From positions 153,512-217,511 of the forward strand of contig NZ_LIYD01000005.1 of the NCBI RefSeq assembly GCF_001278115.1: a stretch of DNA of 64,000 bases. Direction: 5' to 3'. Position numbers and translations under genes: made by a program. Under the pieces are notes generated by a model. It worked only from the letters and a program-made list of their open reading frames with translations. It made no database searches and was not told where the DNA came from. Numbering within the stretch: position 1 is the stretch's first letter; each line of letters begins with the position of its first letter. Below are positions 52,584 to 61,373 of this stretch, piece after piece. The stretch comes from Flavobacterium akiainvivens. GTDB taxonomy: Bacteria > Bacteroidota > Bacteroidia > Flavobacteriales > Flavobacteriaceae.

Positions 52584-53351
52584 ATGACACATACCTATAA
52601 CATCACAAACATGACCTGCGAAGGTTGTGTGGCAAAAGTAAGCCACCTGCTAAAGCAGCTGCCGGAAGTTACCGGCGTAACCGTTAACCTGGCACAAGGC
52701 ACTGCCGATGTAACCATGAGTAGCCACATTTCCACCCCAAAACTTCAGGAGGCACTTAAAGACTACCCCAAGTACCAGCTTAGCGAGAAGGCAGGTCACC
52801 ACCATATGGCAGCTGCCCCGGCACCGGGAACCGATGTTTTTGGCAACCCGGTAGCCGAACCCGCCAAAAGCTGGGTGCAAATCTACAGGCCTATATTACT
52901 TATAGCAGGCTATATTACAGTTGCCTCTACTATTGCGGCTACAGCAGCAGGTGCTTTTAACGGCATGGCGTTTATGAGGGTATTTATGGCGGGGTTCTTC
53001 CTTACGTTCTCGTTCTTCAAGATGCTCGACCTTAGGGGCTTTGCCGAAAGCTATGCCATGTATGACATTGTAGCCAAAAAAATACCCGCCTGGGGCTATA
53101 TCTATGCTTTCCTTGAGCTGGGCCTGGGCCTTGCCTTTGCAACCAACTGGCAGCCGGTGTTTACCAACGCCTTTACCGCGGTGCTCATGTCGGTCAGCCT
53201 TGTAGGGGTGCTGCAAAGCGTGCTTAGTAAAAAGACCATCCGTTGTGCATGCCTGGGTGCGGTGTTTAACCTGCCCATGAGCACCGTTACCATTATTGAA
53301 GACGGTTTAATGATATTGATGAGCGTAGCCATGCTGGCTATGTACCTGTAA
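52584..53351 (+). CDS. HMA domain fused to MauE/DoxX-like membrane protein
   Basis: 255 residues. HMA domain at about 1-70 with YNITNMTCEGCVAKVSHLLK (metal Cys-X2-Cys), a His-rich linker (KAGHHHMAAAP), then four or five membrane segments of the MauE/DoxX type. TIRCACLGAVFNLPMSTVTI contains the conserved Cys-X-Cys of this group. It may pass metal or electrons across the inner membrane. The HMA/AraC regulator lies upstream, making a metal-response pair likely. Confidence 0.85.
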   Translation: MTHTYNITNMTCEGCVAKVSHLLKQLPEVTGVTVNLAQGTADVTMSSHISTPKLQEALKDYPKYQLSEKAGHHHMAAAPAPGTDVFGNPVAEPAKSWVQIYRPILLIAGYITVASTIAATAAGAFNGMAFMRVFMAGFFLTFSFFKMLDLRGFAESYAMYDIVAKKIPAWGYIYAFLELGLGLAFATNWQPVFTNAFTAVLMSVSLVGVLQSVLSKKTIRCACLGAVFNLPMSTVTIIEDGLMILMSVAMLAMYL

Positions 53352-53425
53352 TTTAGATTGCCTACTATAAAGAATGGCACGTGGTAATTACTGTGTGCCG
53401 TTTTTTTGTTCTGTTCCGGTTCAAT

Positions 53426-53465
53426 ATTTGTCATGTCAAAGTTTGACAAATAATCGTTATCTTTG
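53426..53465 (+). promoter_or_regulatory. palindromic operator and promoter of a two-gene module
   Basis: TGTCAAA-G-TTTGACA (53434-53448) is a perfect palindrome, enclosed in a wider pair ATTTGTCA (53426-53433) and TGACAAAT (53444-53451). The -7 box TATCTTTG is at 53458-53465, so transcription would start near the ATG at 53470, giving a nearly leaderless mRNA. Confidence 0.6.
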
Positions 53466-53469
53466 CAGT

Positions 53470-53673
53470 ATGAGTACTTTAAGACCATCTAACAGAAATC
53501 CTAAGACCAACAGCCAGCCTACCAAGGGCGACAGGTTGCATTGGCAGCCTTTGCAGGAAGCAAGGCAAACATCGGTTTCGGTTAAAGATGGCGCTAATAA
53601 AGGTAAACTTGTTGATGCTTCTGAACTTTCTCACAGAACAAAAAACAGCCAGTCAAATACTTTAGTGCCTTGA
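53470..53673 (+). CDS. 67-residue basic protein, first gene of a putative two-gene module
   Basis: Starts MSTLRPSNRNPKTNSQPTKG. Low in hydrophobic residues, rich in Lys, Arg, Asn, Gln and Ser, so probably disordered or partly folded; DRLHWQPLQEARQTS is its only ordered-looking segment. No homology recognised. An upstream in-frame start (53374) is less likely because it would precede the palindrome and -7 box. The stop TGA overlaps the TTG start of the next gene. Size, overlap and operator resemble an antitoxin or regulator ahead of a toxin; this is inference. Confidence 0.6.
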   Translation: MSTLRPSNRNPKTNSQPTKGDRLHWQPLQEARQTSVSVKDGANKGKLVDASELSHRTKNSQSNTLVP

Positions 53674-54221
53674 CATTTGATTATCAAGGCTATCCGTTAG
53701 AGTTTTTACAAAAGCAACCCTGTAAAGATAAAAGTGCGCATCTTTTTACCCTTCTCTACAAATTCTATTCTCCTGTAACCCATTATCATTATATATTAAG
53801 GGCTGAATATCATGAGTTTGATGTATTTGCCATTAAATTTTATTGTGTAAAAGACAAGCATAGCGAATACAAGTATTCTAAAATTGTCAATAAAGGCGAT
53901 ATTGGTAATATACTTATTACGTGTGCTTTGGCTGTGCCAATGCTGCTGATAGATTATCCTACTGCCTCATTTGCATTTGCAGGGGCACGCTCGATTGACT
54001 TTAAATCAAGAAAAGTAGAAAATTACCAAAAGAACCAGCGTTTTAGAATATACAGTAATATTGTGGCTAAAAAATTTGGTAATAAAACATTTGCACATTA
54101 TGAATATGAAGATATTAGCGCGTATTTGCTTGTAAATAAGTCAGCTGCCAATATTGATGAAAAAGAGCGCGAAATTGTAGCCATGTTTGCTGCAAACTAC
54201 GATAATTTGCCTGATGTGTAA
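53670..54221 (+). CDS. 183-residue protein of unknown function, second gene of the module
   Basis: No ATG is available near the 5' end, so the start is TTG at 53670, overlapping the previous stop (TTGA), which implies translational coupling. The protein is soluble and rich in Tyr and Phe: FYSPVTHYHYILRAEYHEFD, AIKFYCVKDKHSEYKY, TASFAFAGARSIDFKSRKVE, NQRFRIYSNIVAKKFGN. The layout strand, conserved GA(R), then QRFRIY is reminiscent of Bacteroidota families of about 150 residues found with small partners (for example DUF6934), but I cannot confirm membership. Confidence 0.65.
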   Translation: MTFDYQGYPLEFLQKQPCKDKSAHLFTLLYKFYSPVTHYHYILRAEYHEFDVFAIKFYCVKDKHSEYKYSKIVNKGDIGNILITCALAVPMLLIDYPTASFAFAGARSIDFKSRKVENYQKNQRFRIYSNIVAKKFGNKTFAHYEYEDISAYLLVNKSAANIDEKEREIVAMFAANYDNLPDV

Positions 54222-54245
54222 TTTTTGGTGGCACCAATATTATCA

Positions 54246-54275
54246 TTGTCCTCCCGCCATAATTCCCTACCTTTG
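54246..54275 (+). promoter_or_regulatory. promoter of the first tpx gene
   Basis: TTG at 54246-54248 and TACCTTTG at 54268-54275, 19 bases apart. Supports the start at 54300. Confidence 0.65.
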
Positions 54276-54299
54276 CAGCCTAACAAAAACCAAGCACAA

Positions 54300-54800
54300 A
54301 TGGCTACAGTAACCCTTGGGGGCAACCCAATAAACACCATAGGCAACCTGCCTCAAAACGGCGCTGCCGCACCTGATTTTACCCTTGTAAAGGCCGATCT
54401 TTCAACCGCATCATTATCTGATTTTAAAGGTACCAGGCTGGTACTTAATATATTCCCAAGCGTAGACACCGGTACATGCGCTGCATCAGTACGCAAGTTT
54501 AACCAGGAGGCTTCAAACCTTGAAAACACAAAAGTGCTGTGCATAAGCCGAGACCTGCCGTTTGCACAGGCGCGTTTTTGCGGTGCCGAGGGGCTAAGCA
54601 ATGTAGTGTCACTATCTGATTTTCAGGAAGGCAGCTTTGGCAAGGCCTATGGCGTTACTTTTGCCGAAGGCCCGCTAAAAGGCCTGCTGTCGCGTTCTGT
54701 AGTGGTGGTTAACGAAAACGGCGAGGTAGTGTATACCGAGCAGGTTGCCGAAACCAAAGACGAACCTAACTACGAAGCGGCTCTTAACAGCCTTTCGTAA
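54300..54800 (+). CDS. tpx: thiol peroxidase Tpx, first copy
   Basis: 166 residues from [18 protein letters not shown]; the reading frame extends upstream but over the promoter. An atypical 2-Cys peroxiredoxin: peroxidatic Cys in [15 protein letters not shown] (about residue 60) and resolving Cys in [14 protein letters not shown] (about 94). It reduces alkyl hydroperoxides using thioredoxin. A second tpx follows, separated by an 8-nt phased array. Confidence 0.95.
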   Translation: MATVTLGGNPINTIGNLPQNGAAAPDFTLVKADLSTASLSDFKGTRLVLNIFPSVDTGTCAASVRKFNQEASNLENTKVLCISRDLPFAQARFCGAEGLSNVVSLSDFQEGSFGKAYGVTFAEGPLKGLLSRSVVVVNENGEVVYTEQVAETKDEPNYEAALNSLS

Positions 54801-54811
54801 AGTAGATTTTA

Positions 54812-55030
54812 TGGATTATTGGATTTTTCGATAATTGGATTTTTCGACGTTACGGATATTGAATAGTCCAACGATTGAATAATCGAATCATCGAATAATC
54901 GAATCATCGAACAGTCGAATCATCGAACAGTCGAATCATCGAATCATCGAACAATCGAACAATCGAAGTATCGAATAATCGAACCATCGAACAGTCGAAT
55001 TATCGAAAAATCCAATAATCTAACAATCCA
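54812..55030. repeat. 27-unit 8-nt phased array with inverted ends
   Basis: 54812-55027 divides into 27 consecutive 8-mers with no phase break. Central units follow CGAANNAT/CGAANNGT (CGAATCAT, CGAACAGT, CGAATAAT, CGAACAAT). The first units (TGGATTAT, TGGATTTT, TCGATAAT) are inverted relative to the last (CGAATTAT, CGAAAAAT, CCAATAAT, CTAACAAT). The arms differ by exactly one 8-nt unit. No open frame, no CRISPR-like spacers. Confidence 0.9.
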
Positions 55031-55036
55031 TTTTAC

Positions 55037-55044
55037 TACATTTG
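55037..55044 (+). promoter_or_regulatory. -7 box of the second tpx gene
   Basis: TACATTTG fits TAnnTTTG, 21 bases before the ATG at 55066. No -33 TTTG; the upstream position falls in the 8-nt array. Confidence 0.6.
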
Positions 55045-55065
55045 CTCAACTAAAAAACTACCGCA

Positions 55066-55563
55066 ATGGCAGATATAACCCTTTTTGGCGACCCGGTAAA
55101 AACCTGGGGCGAACTTCCTGAAGTAGGCACACAGGCGCCTGGTTTCAGCCTTATTACTAACAATCTTGAGGTTACTACCCTTGACGATTTTAAGGGTACA
55201 AAGCTTATTATAAACATTTTCCCAAGTATCGATACGCAAACCTGCGCACTTTCGGTAAGGAGGTTTAATGAGAAAGCATCGGGGCTTGAAAACACAAAAA
55301 TTTTGTGTGTAAGCCGCGACCTGCCGTTTGCACAGGACCGTTTTTGTGCTGCCGAAGGCCTTGAAAATGTTATTACCCTGTCTGACTACCGTAACGACAA
55401 CTTTGGCGAAAACTATGGCGTAATGATAGACGGCGGCAAGCTTAGCGGCCTGCACTCGCGCGCTATTGTGGTTATAGACGAAAACGGCGTTGTTAAGTAT
55501 ACAGAGCAGGTTCCTGAGCTTAAAGATGAGCCTAACTATGATGCCGCTCTAAATGCTCTTTAG
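55066..55563 (+). CDS. tpx: thiol peroxidase Tpx, second copy
   Basis: 165 residues. Peroxidatic Cys in PSIDTQTCALSVRRF and resolving Cys in LPFAQDRFCAAEGL, as in the preceding tpx. The catalytic regions are very similar but the rest differs by many residues, so the duplication is old. Has its own -7 box. Having two Tpx enzymes suggests different expression or substrate use. Confidence 0.95.
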   Translation: MADITLFGDPVKTWGELPEVGTQAPGFSLITNNLEVTTLDDFKGTKLIINIFPSIDTQTCALSVRRFNEKASGLENTKILCVSRDLPFAQDRFCAAEGLENVITLSDYRNDNFGENYGVMIDGGKLSGLHSRAIVVIDENGVVKYTEQVPELKDEPNYDAALNAL

Positions 55564-55567
55564 TAAT

Positions 55568-55741
55568 TTCTGAATATTAGTATATTTGTATTTTAGAATT
55601 TTCGACGTCTTGTTTAGTTGTATAGAATGTGATATTATATGTAGGATAAGTAATCTCTAAAATTCCAGCATACCAAAAATTCTGATACTCCAATTGAGCA
55701 TTCTCGGAAATACCAAAATACTAAAATACTGAAATACGGTT
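55568..55741. repeat. 8-nt phased inverted array between tpx and dgkA
   Basis: Left arm: TTCTGAAT, ATTAGTAT, ATTTGTAT, TTTAGAAT (55568-55599). Right arm: ATACCAAA at 55670 and again at 55710 (40 bases, five units apart), then ATACTAAA, ATACTGAA, ATACGGTT. The right arm is the inverted form of the left. A small hairpin, TACTGAAA with TTTCAGTA (55727-55748), ends 9 bases before the dgkA start. Confidence 0.7.
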
Positions 55742-55757
55742 TTCAGTAGTATAAACA

Positions 55758-56132
55758 ATGAAAGACAACAAATTTGTCAGGGGGCGCATAAAAAGCGTAA
55801 GTTATTCGTTTATTGGGGCATACCGCCTTGTAACGTCTGAACACAGCATAATCGTACAATTTTTTATAGGCCTGGCAGTTACGGCTGCCGGGTTTTACTT
55901 TGATATATCGGCTACAGAGTGGATGCTGCAAACCCTTGCCATAGGCATGGTCATGGCCATAGAGGGGGCAAACACCGCTGTAGAAAAAATATGCGATTTT
56001 ATACACCCTGACTTTAACCCTAAAATAGGCTTTATAAAAGACATTGCCAGCGGTGCAGTGTTTTTTGCAGCCGTAGCAGCCATAGTTATCGGGGCAATAA
56101 TTTATTACCCTAAAGTGGCAATGCTTTTTTAA
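55758..56132 (+). CDS. dgkA: diacylglycerol kinase family protein
   Basis: 124 residues with three membrane segments. Family residues are visible: FIGAYRLVTSEHSIIVQFFI and the Glu- and Asn-rich active-site stretch AIEGANTAVEKICDFIHPDF, followed by KDIASGAVFFAAVAAIVIGA. It phosphorylates diacylglycerol or undecaprenol at the inner membrane; which one cannot be decided (both activities occur in this family). It lies 30 bases before ftsK, probably the same transcript. Confidence 0.92.
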   Translation: MKDNKFVRGRIKSVSYSFIGAYRLVTSEHSIIVQFFIGLAVTAAGFYFDISATEWMLQTLAIGMVMAIEGANTAVEKICDFIHPDFNPKIGFIKDIASGAVFFAAVAAIVIGAIIYYPKVAMLF

Positions 56133-56162
56133 TATTTGATATTTTTACAGAAAGTAGCATAA

Positions 56163-58715
56163 ATGGCAAAAGCAAAGAAACCGGCCGCAAAGGCTGAGGC
56201 AACCACCACCCCTAAGAAAAAATGGAAACTATCCCGCCAGCATAAGGTGCTTGTGGGCATACTGTTCTTTTTGTTTTCTGTGGCGCTGCTGCTGTCGTTC
56301 ATATCATACTTTATGTACTGGCAGCAAGACCAGAGCACGCTGCGCAACCTTAGCGACAGGAGCCTTAATATGCAAAACTGGCTGGGCAGCTTTGGCGCGT
56401 GGCTGGGCCATGTGTTCTTGTTCCAGGGCTTTGGTGTGGCATCATTCATACTCATTCGCTTTTTCTTTTTAATCGGTGCCCACCTGGTGCTTGATTTGCC
56501 TGTGGGCAAGCTTAAAAAAACACTTTTCTGGGATTTATACCTGGTGCTTATTGTTAGCGTTTTGTGCGGGTTCTTTAACCAGTACCTGCCAGAGCTTGGC
56601 GGGGTAATGGGCTATGAGCTTAACGATTATATGCAGCATTATGTGGGCATGACCGGCACATTGCTAATACTTGTGTTTGCCGTGTTTATATTCCTGCTGC
56701 TAAGGGTTAAGATGTCGCCCGATGCACTTAAGAGCCTGTTTGAGCGCAGGGAAAAAGAAGAGGAGGAAGAGGAAGAAAACCCGTCGGCTTCAGAGCTGGC
56801 ACACGCAGCCGCTACAGCCGCGCCGTTTTCGGTTACTGATGAGGCACAGGCAGCACCTGTTACTACACCACCTGCACCCCAAAATTATGCTGTAGAAGAT
56901 GATTTTGAGGATGATTATATTGATGAAGAGGAAGAAGAGGCCCTCTCTAAAATAGAGATGAAGCCTGTAAATACTGCGCCGGTGCCACCCGTGCCGCCGG
57001 TATCTAAGTTTGAGGTTAATAAAGATGTGAAGCCTACTATAGAGAATGCTTCGGCCATTAACCTAAACGTAAACAAGCCTGCGCCAAAAGAGCCGGAACA
57101 TGAAATTATTGAAACCGGCGATGAAAACTTCGTTATCGAAAAAATTGCCGATGAAGATGTGGTGGAAGAAAACCTGGCCGCACGCCTGGTAAAGGATTTC
57201 GGCGAGTTCGACCCAACACTCGAGCTGAGCAATTACCAGTTTCCGCCCATTGATTTACTTAAAGACTATTCAAGCGGTGGCATTACTATAAACCAGCACG
57301 AGCTGGAGGAAAACAAAAACCGCATTGTAGATACCCTGCGCAATTATAAAATTGATATTGCGCAAATTAAGGCTACCGTGGGGCCTACGGTTACATTGTA
57401 TGAAATTGTGCCAGAAGCCGGTATCCGTATATCAAAAATCAAGAGCCTTGAAGATGATATTGCCCTGTCGCTTGCGGCACTGGGTATCCGTATCATTGCG
57501 CCCATCCCTGGCAAGGGAACTATAGGTATAGAGGTGCCTAACAATACGCCTACCATGGTTTCCATGAAAAGCGTTATTGCATCGCCTAAATTCCAGACGG
57601 CCGAAATGGAGCTGCCTATTGCCCTTGGCAAAACCATTAGCAACGAAACCTTTGTGGCCGACCTTGCCAAAATGCCGCACATGCTTATGGCGGGTGCTAC
57701 GGGCCAGGGTAAGTCGGTGGGGTTAAACGCGGTGCTAACATCGCTGCTGTATAAAAAACACCCTGCCGAGGTAAAGTTTGTATTGGTCGACCCTAAAAAG
57801 GTAGAGCTTACGCTGTTTAACAAAATAGAGCGCCACTACCTGGCCAAGCTGCCCGATGGCGAAGACGCTATTATTACCGATAATACAAAGGTTATCAATA
57901 CGCTAAACTCACTGTGTATTGAAATGGATAATCGTTACACGCTGCTTAAAGACGCCATGGTGCGTAACATTAAGGAGTATAACGAAAAATTCCGCCAGCG
58001 CAGGCTAAACCCTGAAAACGGCCACCGTTTCCTTCCGTATATTGTATTGGTAGTCGATGAGTTTGCCGACCTTATCATGACGGCAGGCAAGGAGGTAGAA
58101 ACCCCCATTGCGCGCCTTGCACAGCTGGCACGTGCTATTGGTATTCACCTGATTATTGCTACACAAAGGCCGTCGGTAAACGTTATTACGGGTATTATTA
58201 AAGCCAACTTCCCGGCAAGGATAGCCTTTAGGGTAACCTCTAAAATTGACTCACGTACTATCCTTGACAGCCAGGGTGCCGATCAGCTTATTGGCCGTGG
58301 CGACTTACTGTACACGCAGGGCAACGACCTGGTACGGGTGCAGTGTGCCTTTGTAGATACCCCCGAAGTAGAAAAAATAACCGAATTTATAGGTAACCAA
58401 AAGGCATATCCTGAGGCTTATTTGCTTCCGGAGTATGTGGGTGAAGAAAGTGGCACTAATCTTGATATAGACATTGGCGAAAGAGATTCGATGTTCAGGG
58501 AAGCCGCAGAGGTGATTGTAACGGCCCAGCAGGGTAGTGCATCGTTACTGCAGCGCAAGCTTAAGTTGGGTTACAACCGTGCAGGCAGGCTTATAGACCA
58601 GCTGGAAGCCGCAGGTATTGTTGGCCCGTTTGAAGGAAGCAAGGCACGCAGTGTGCTTATTACTGACCTCGCATCGCTGGAACAATTTTTTAGAAATGAA
58701 GAAAACAGCTATTAG
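56163..58715 (+). CDS. ftsK: DNA translocase FtsK/SpoIIIE
   Basis: 850 residues. Four membrane segments in the first 200 residues, an acidic low-complexity linker (about 195-270, EKEEEEEEEN), and a motor domain: alpha (about 360-430), beta with Walker A MAGATGQGKSVGLNAVLTSL and Walker B YIVLVVDEFADLIM, plus TQRPSVNVITG. The C-terminal gamma domain (SLLQRKLKLGYNRAGRLIDQ) reads KOPS-type sequences. It moves chromosomes at the division septum. The stop overlaps or abuts the lolA start. Confidence 0.96.
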   Translation: MAKAKKPAAKAEATTTPKKKWKLSRQHKVLVGILFFLFSVALLLSFISYFMYWQQDQSTLRNLSDRSLNMQNWLGSFGAWLGHVFLFQGFGVASFILIRFFFLIGAHLVLDLPVGKLKKTLFWDLYLVLIVSVLCGFFNQYLPELGGVMGYELNDYMQHYVGMTGTLLILVFAVFIFLLLRVKMSPDALKSLFERREKEEEEEEENPSASELAHAAATAAPFSVTDEAQAAPVTTPPAPQNYAVEDDFEDDYIDEEEEEALSKIEMKPVNTAPVPPVPPVSKFEVNKDVKPTIENASAINLNVNKPAPKEPEHEIIETGDENFVIEKIADEDVVEENLAARLVKDFGEFDPTLELSNYQFPPIDLLKDYSSGGITINQHELEENKNRIVDTLRNYKIDIAQIKATVGPTVTLYEIVPEAGIRISKIKSLEDDIALSLAALGIRIIAPIPGKGTIGIEVPNNTPTMVSMKSVIASPKFQTAEMELPIALGKTISNETFVADLAKMPHMLMAGATGQGKSVGLNAVLTSLLYKKHPAEVKFVLVDPKKVELTLFNKIERHYLAKLPDGEDAIITDNTKVINTLNSLCIEMDNRYTLLKDAMVRNIKEYNEKFRQRRLNPENGHRFLPYIVLVVDEFADLIMTAGKEVETPIARLAQLARAIGIHLIIATQRPSVNVITGIIKANFPARIAFRVTSKIDSRTILDSQGADQLIGRGDLLYTQGNDLVRVQCAFVDTPEVEKITEFIGNQKAYPEAYLLPEYVGEESGTNLDIDIGERDSMFREAAEVIVTAQQGSASLLQRKLKLGYNRAGRLIDQLEAAGIVGPFEGSKARSVLITDLASLEQFFRNEENSY

Positions 58716-59367
58716 TATGCACCGCGCCATCAGGTTTTTTGTATTGTTTGTACTGCTATCAGGCTTTTCTGTGCAGGCACAGAATGCCGATAAGGCAAAA
58801 AAACTGCTGGATGATGTGAGCGCTAAAATTAAAAGTTATAAAAACGTAACCATAGATTTTAAGTATTCGCTTAGCAATTCAAAAAAGAACCTTAACCAGG
58901 AAAGCAAGGGCAATGTGGCCTTAGAGGGCAACAAATACCTGCTTAACTTTATGGGGGTTACGCGCCTTTGCGACGGCAAAAAGGTGTACAACATAGTGCC
59001 CGAAGACGAGGAGATTACCATAAGCAATTACGACCCTAATGATGAGGAGGGCCTTACGCCCGACCGTATTTTTACGTTTTTTAAAACCGGCTACAAATAT
59101 TCGTGGGATATAACCCAAACCGTTAGCGGCCGCAAAATACAGTATGTAAAGCTTATACCTACCGATACTAAAAGTGGTGTAAAAGATATACTTATAGGTA
59201 TTGATTACCAAACCAAGCACATTTACAACCTTATACAGGTAGACAAAGACGGTACCAAGGCTACCTTTACTATTAATTCTTTTAAAACAAACCAGCCTTT
59301 GTCAAAAAATCATTTTACCTTTAACGAGAGTAAGTACCCCAACTATTACATTAACCGATTAGACTAA
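58696..59367 (+). CDS. lolA: outer-membrane lipoprotein carrier LolA
   Basis: 223 residues if started at 58696 (MKKTAISMHRAIRF), which overlaps ftsK by 20 bases; an ATG at 58717 gives 216 residues and no overlap. Both leave a signal peptide ending at VQAQ. The mature protein has the LolA half-barrel: VTIDFKYSLSNSKKNLNQES, KGNVALEGNKYLLNFMG, RLCDGKKVYNIVPED. It carries lipoproteins across the periplasm from LolCDE. Five bases before the LptF/G gene. Confidence 0.9.
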   Translation: MKKTAISMHRAIRFFVLFVLLSGFSVQAQNADKAKKLLDDVSAKIKSYKNVTIDFKYSLSNSKKNLNQESKGNVALEGNKYLLNFMGVTRLCDGKKVYNIVPEDEEITISNYDPNDEEGLTPDRIFTFFKTGYKYSWDITQTVSGRKIQYVKLIPTDTKSGVKDILIGIDYQTKHIYNLIQVDKDGTKATFTINSFKTNQPLSKNHFTFNESKYPNYYINRLD

Positions 59368-59372
59368 GCCCG

Positions 59373-61373
59373 GTGAAGATTTTAGACCGCTACATCCTTA
59401 CATCGTTTATAAAAACGTTCCTTTCAGCATTTACCATCCTGTTCTTTATATTTGTGCTTCAGGCTATCTGGCTGTTTATTGCAGAGCTTGCCGGTAAAGA
59501 CCTGGGTATACTTACCATTATAAAATTCCTTGCGTTTTATGCGCCCAAAATAGTGCCGTTGGTATTGCCGCTGTCTATCCTGCTGGCCTCTATCATGACG
59601 TTTGGCGCCTTTGCCGAAAACTATGAGTTTGCCGCCATGAAATCGTCGGGCATATCGCTGCGCCGTGCCATGCACAGCCTTACAGTGTTTATAGTGCTGC
59701 TTAGTATTGTATCTTACTTTTTTGCCAATAACGTTATCCCGCAGGCAGAATATAAATTCCTTAACCTGCGCAACAACATTATCCACAAGCAACCCGCCCT
59801 TGCCATTGTAGAGGGGCAGTTTAACCCCGTGGGCGAGTTTAACATAAGGGTAGAAAAGAAATCAGGTAATGATGGCGAACACCTTACCAATGTAACCATA
59901 CACAAGCGCAGGCCGGGTTCTGTAAACGTTACGGTAATTAAGTCTAAAACAGGGCTTTTAAAAAGCGTTGAAAAAGAAAATATGCTCCAGCTGGAGCTTT
60001 TTGACGGTTATTACTATGAGGAAATAACCACCAAAAAAATAGAAGACCGCAGTAAAGAGCCGTTTGCCAAAAGCAGCTTTACGCGCCAGGTTATGAATAT
60101 TGACCTCTCGCAGCTTAATACCGATAACCTTGACGATGAGCAGATTTCGCAAACCAACAACATGCTTACTGCCGGCGAGCTCAATTATGTTATTGATTCC
60201 CTTCAGAAAAATTATAATGACGAGGTTAAAAGCGTAGCCGAAAACCTGGCCAACCGCCCGGGTAGCGTTATGGCGCCCATTCGCCCTGCAAAAACCGATA
60301 CAATTGTTGTAAAAAAGAACAATAATGTACCGGCTAACCTTATAGATGTTATTGAAAAAGCCGACAGGGCCCGCGTGTTCGACCTGGCTGCAAACAACAT
60401 AAGCTCGGTAGATTACCTTGTGTCGTCTAACGAGCAAAAACTATTGGATAAGATAAAGAACATTAACAAGCACGTTATTGCACTGCACGAAAAATATGTA
60501 ATTGCTTACGCCTGCTTGCTTATGTTTTTTATAGGTGCGCCACTTGGGGCCATTATCCGTAAAGGAGGCCTTGGATTGCCCATAGTGTTTGCGGTGCTTA
60601 TATTTATTGTATATCACTTTGTAAACACCTTTGGAAAAAAGCTGGCACAGGAAAACGGTATCTCACCATTCCTTGGCAGCTGGATGTCGTCTTTCGTGCT
60701 CACACCGCTGGCGGTGCTGTTTAGCTACCGGGCTACTAATGATTTGGGTGTATCTATAAACTTCGACTGGCTTATTACACCGCTTACCAAGCTGTTTACC
60801 ACCAGCAAGCCTGCACCGCCGCCTGTTATTAACCTGGCTACCGTGCATACCGAAAAGGGTAACGACTGGGACGAACTCAACGCCATGGAAGATGATGAAC
60901 TTATTGCCCTGGTGCGCAATAGTAAACAGCGTAGCTTTACCTACAAATACCGCATTAAGCTGCTAAAGATACTTGATGGCAGGGGCATAACCCAGGAACA
61001 GCTTAAAGACTCCGGCAACCTGTATAACGAAGATTATGACAGGCTGCTTATCTATTCAGAAAAATACAACCTTTCGGCTAACCTGGCGCTTATTGCCTAT
61101 GCTATACTTATAGCAGGAGTGGGCATATGGCTGGGCATGCCCGGTTTTATAAAAAACAAAACGCTGGCTATAATGGGGCTTGTGTCTGTGGCTATATTTT
61201 ACTTTAGCCTTTTTAGGGCTGTGCAGCAGGTTAACCGCGTTTCAAGAATTGTATATAACCATAAAAAAGTAAACCTTATCTTTGCACTTTTATTAGGCTT
61301 GCCTTTTTATATTATATTTTATTTTATCAATAAGCGTGCTGTAAAGCAGGCTTTTAGCCAATACAACTCATGA
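59373..61373 (+). CDS. LptF/LptG family permease, Bacteroidota-type long form
   Basis: 666 residues from GTG at 59373 ([20 protein letters not shown]). N-terminal half: six membrane segments around the periplasmic beta-jellyroll-like region (about 100-350) of the LptF/G family, which moves lipopolysaccharide across the inner membrane with LptB. From about 470 an additional region holds a soluble part and three or four membrane segments ending [14 protein letters not shown]. Typical LptF or LptG has about 360 residues. The stop overlaps ribB by ATGA. Confidence 0.9.
   Translation: MKILDRYILTSFIKTFLSAFTILFFIFVLQAIWLFIAELAGKDLGILTIIKFLAFYAPKIVPLVLPLSILLASIMTFGAFAENYEFAAMKSSGISLRRAMHSLTVFIVLLSIVSYFFANNVIPQAEYKFLNLRNNIIHKQPALAIVEGQFNPVGEFNIRVEKKSGNDGEHLTNVTIHKRRPGSVNVTVIKSKTGLLKSVEKENMLQLELFDGYYYEEITTKKIEDRSKEPFAKSSFTRQVMNIDLSQLNTDNLDDEQISQTNNMLTAGELNYVIDSLQKNYNDEVKSVAENLANRPGSVMAPIRPAKTDTIVVKKNNNVPANLIDVIEKADRARVFDLAANNISSVDYLVSSNEQKLLDKIKNINKHVIALHEKYVIAYACLLMFFIGAPLGAIIRKGGLGLPIVFAVLIFIVYHFVNTFGKKLAQENGISPFLGSWMSSFVLTPLAVLFSYRATNDLGVSINFDWLITPLTKLFTTSKPAPPPVINLATVHTEKGNDWDELNAMEDDELIALVRNSKQRSFTYKYRIKLLKILDGRGITQEQLKDSGNLYNEDYDRLLIYSEKYNLSANLALIAYAILIAGVGIWLGMPGFIKNKTLAIMGLVSVAIFYFSLFRAVQQVNRVSRIVYNHKKVNLIFALLLGLPFYIIFYFINKRAVKQAFSQYNS

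Noticed and set aside
54812..55030. CRISPR array
   Set aside because: Units are 8 bases, contiguous and without unique spacers; no cas genes nearby.
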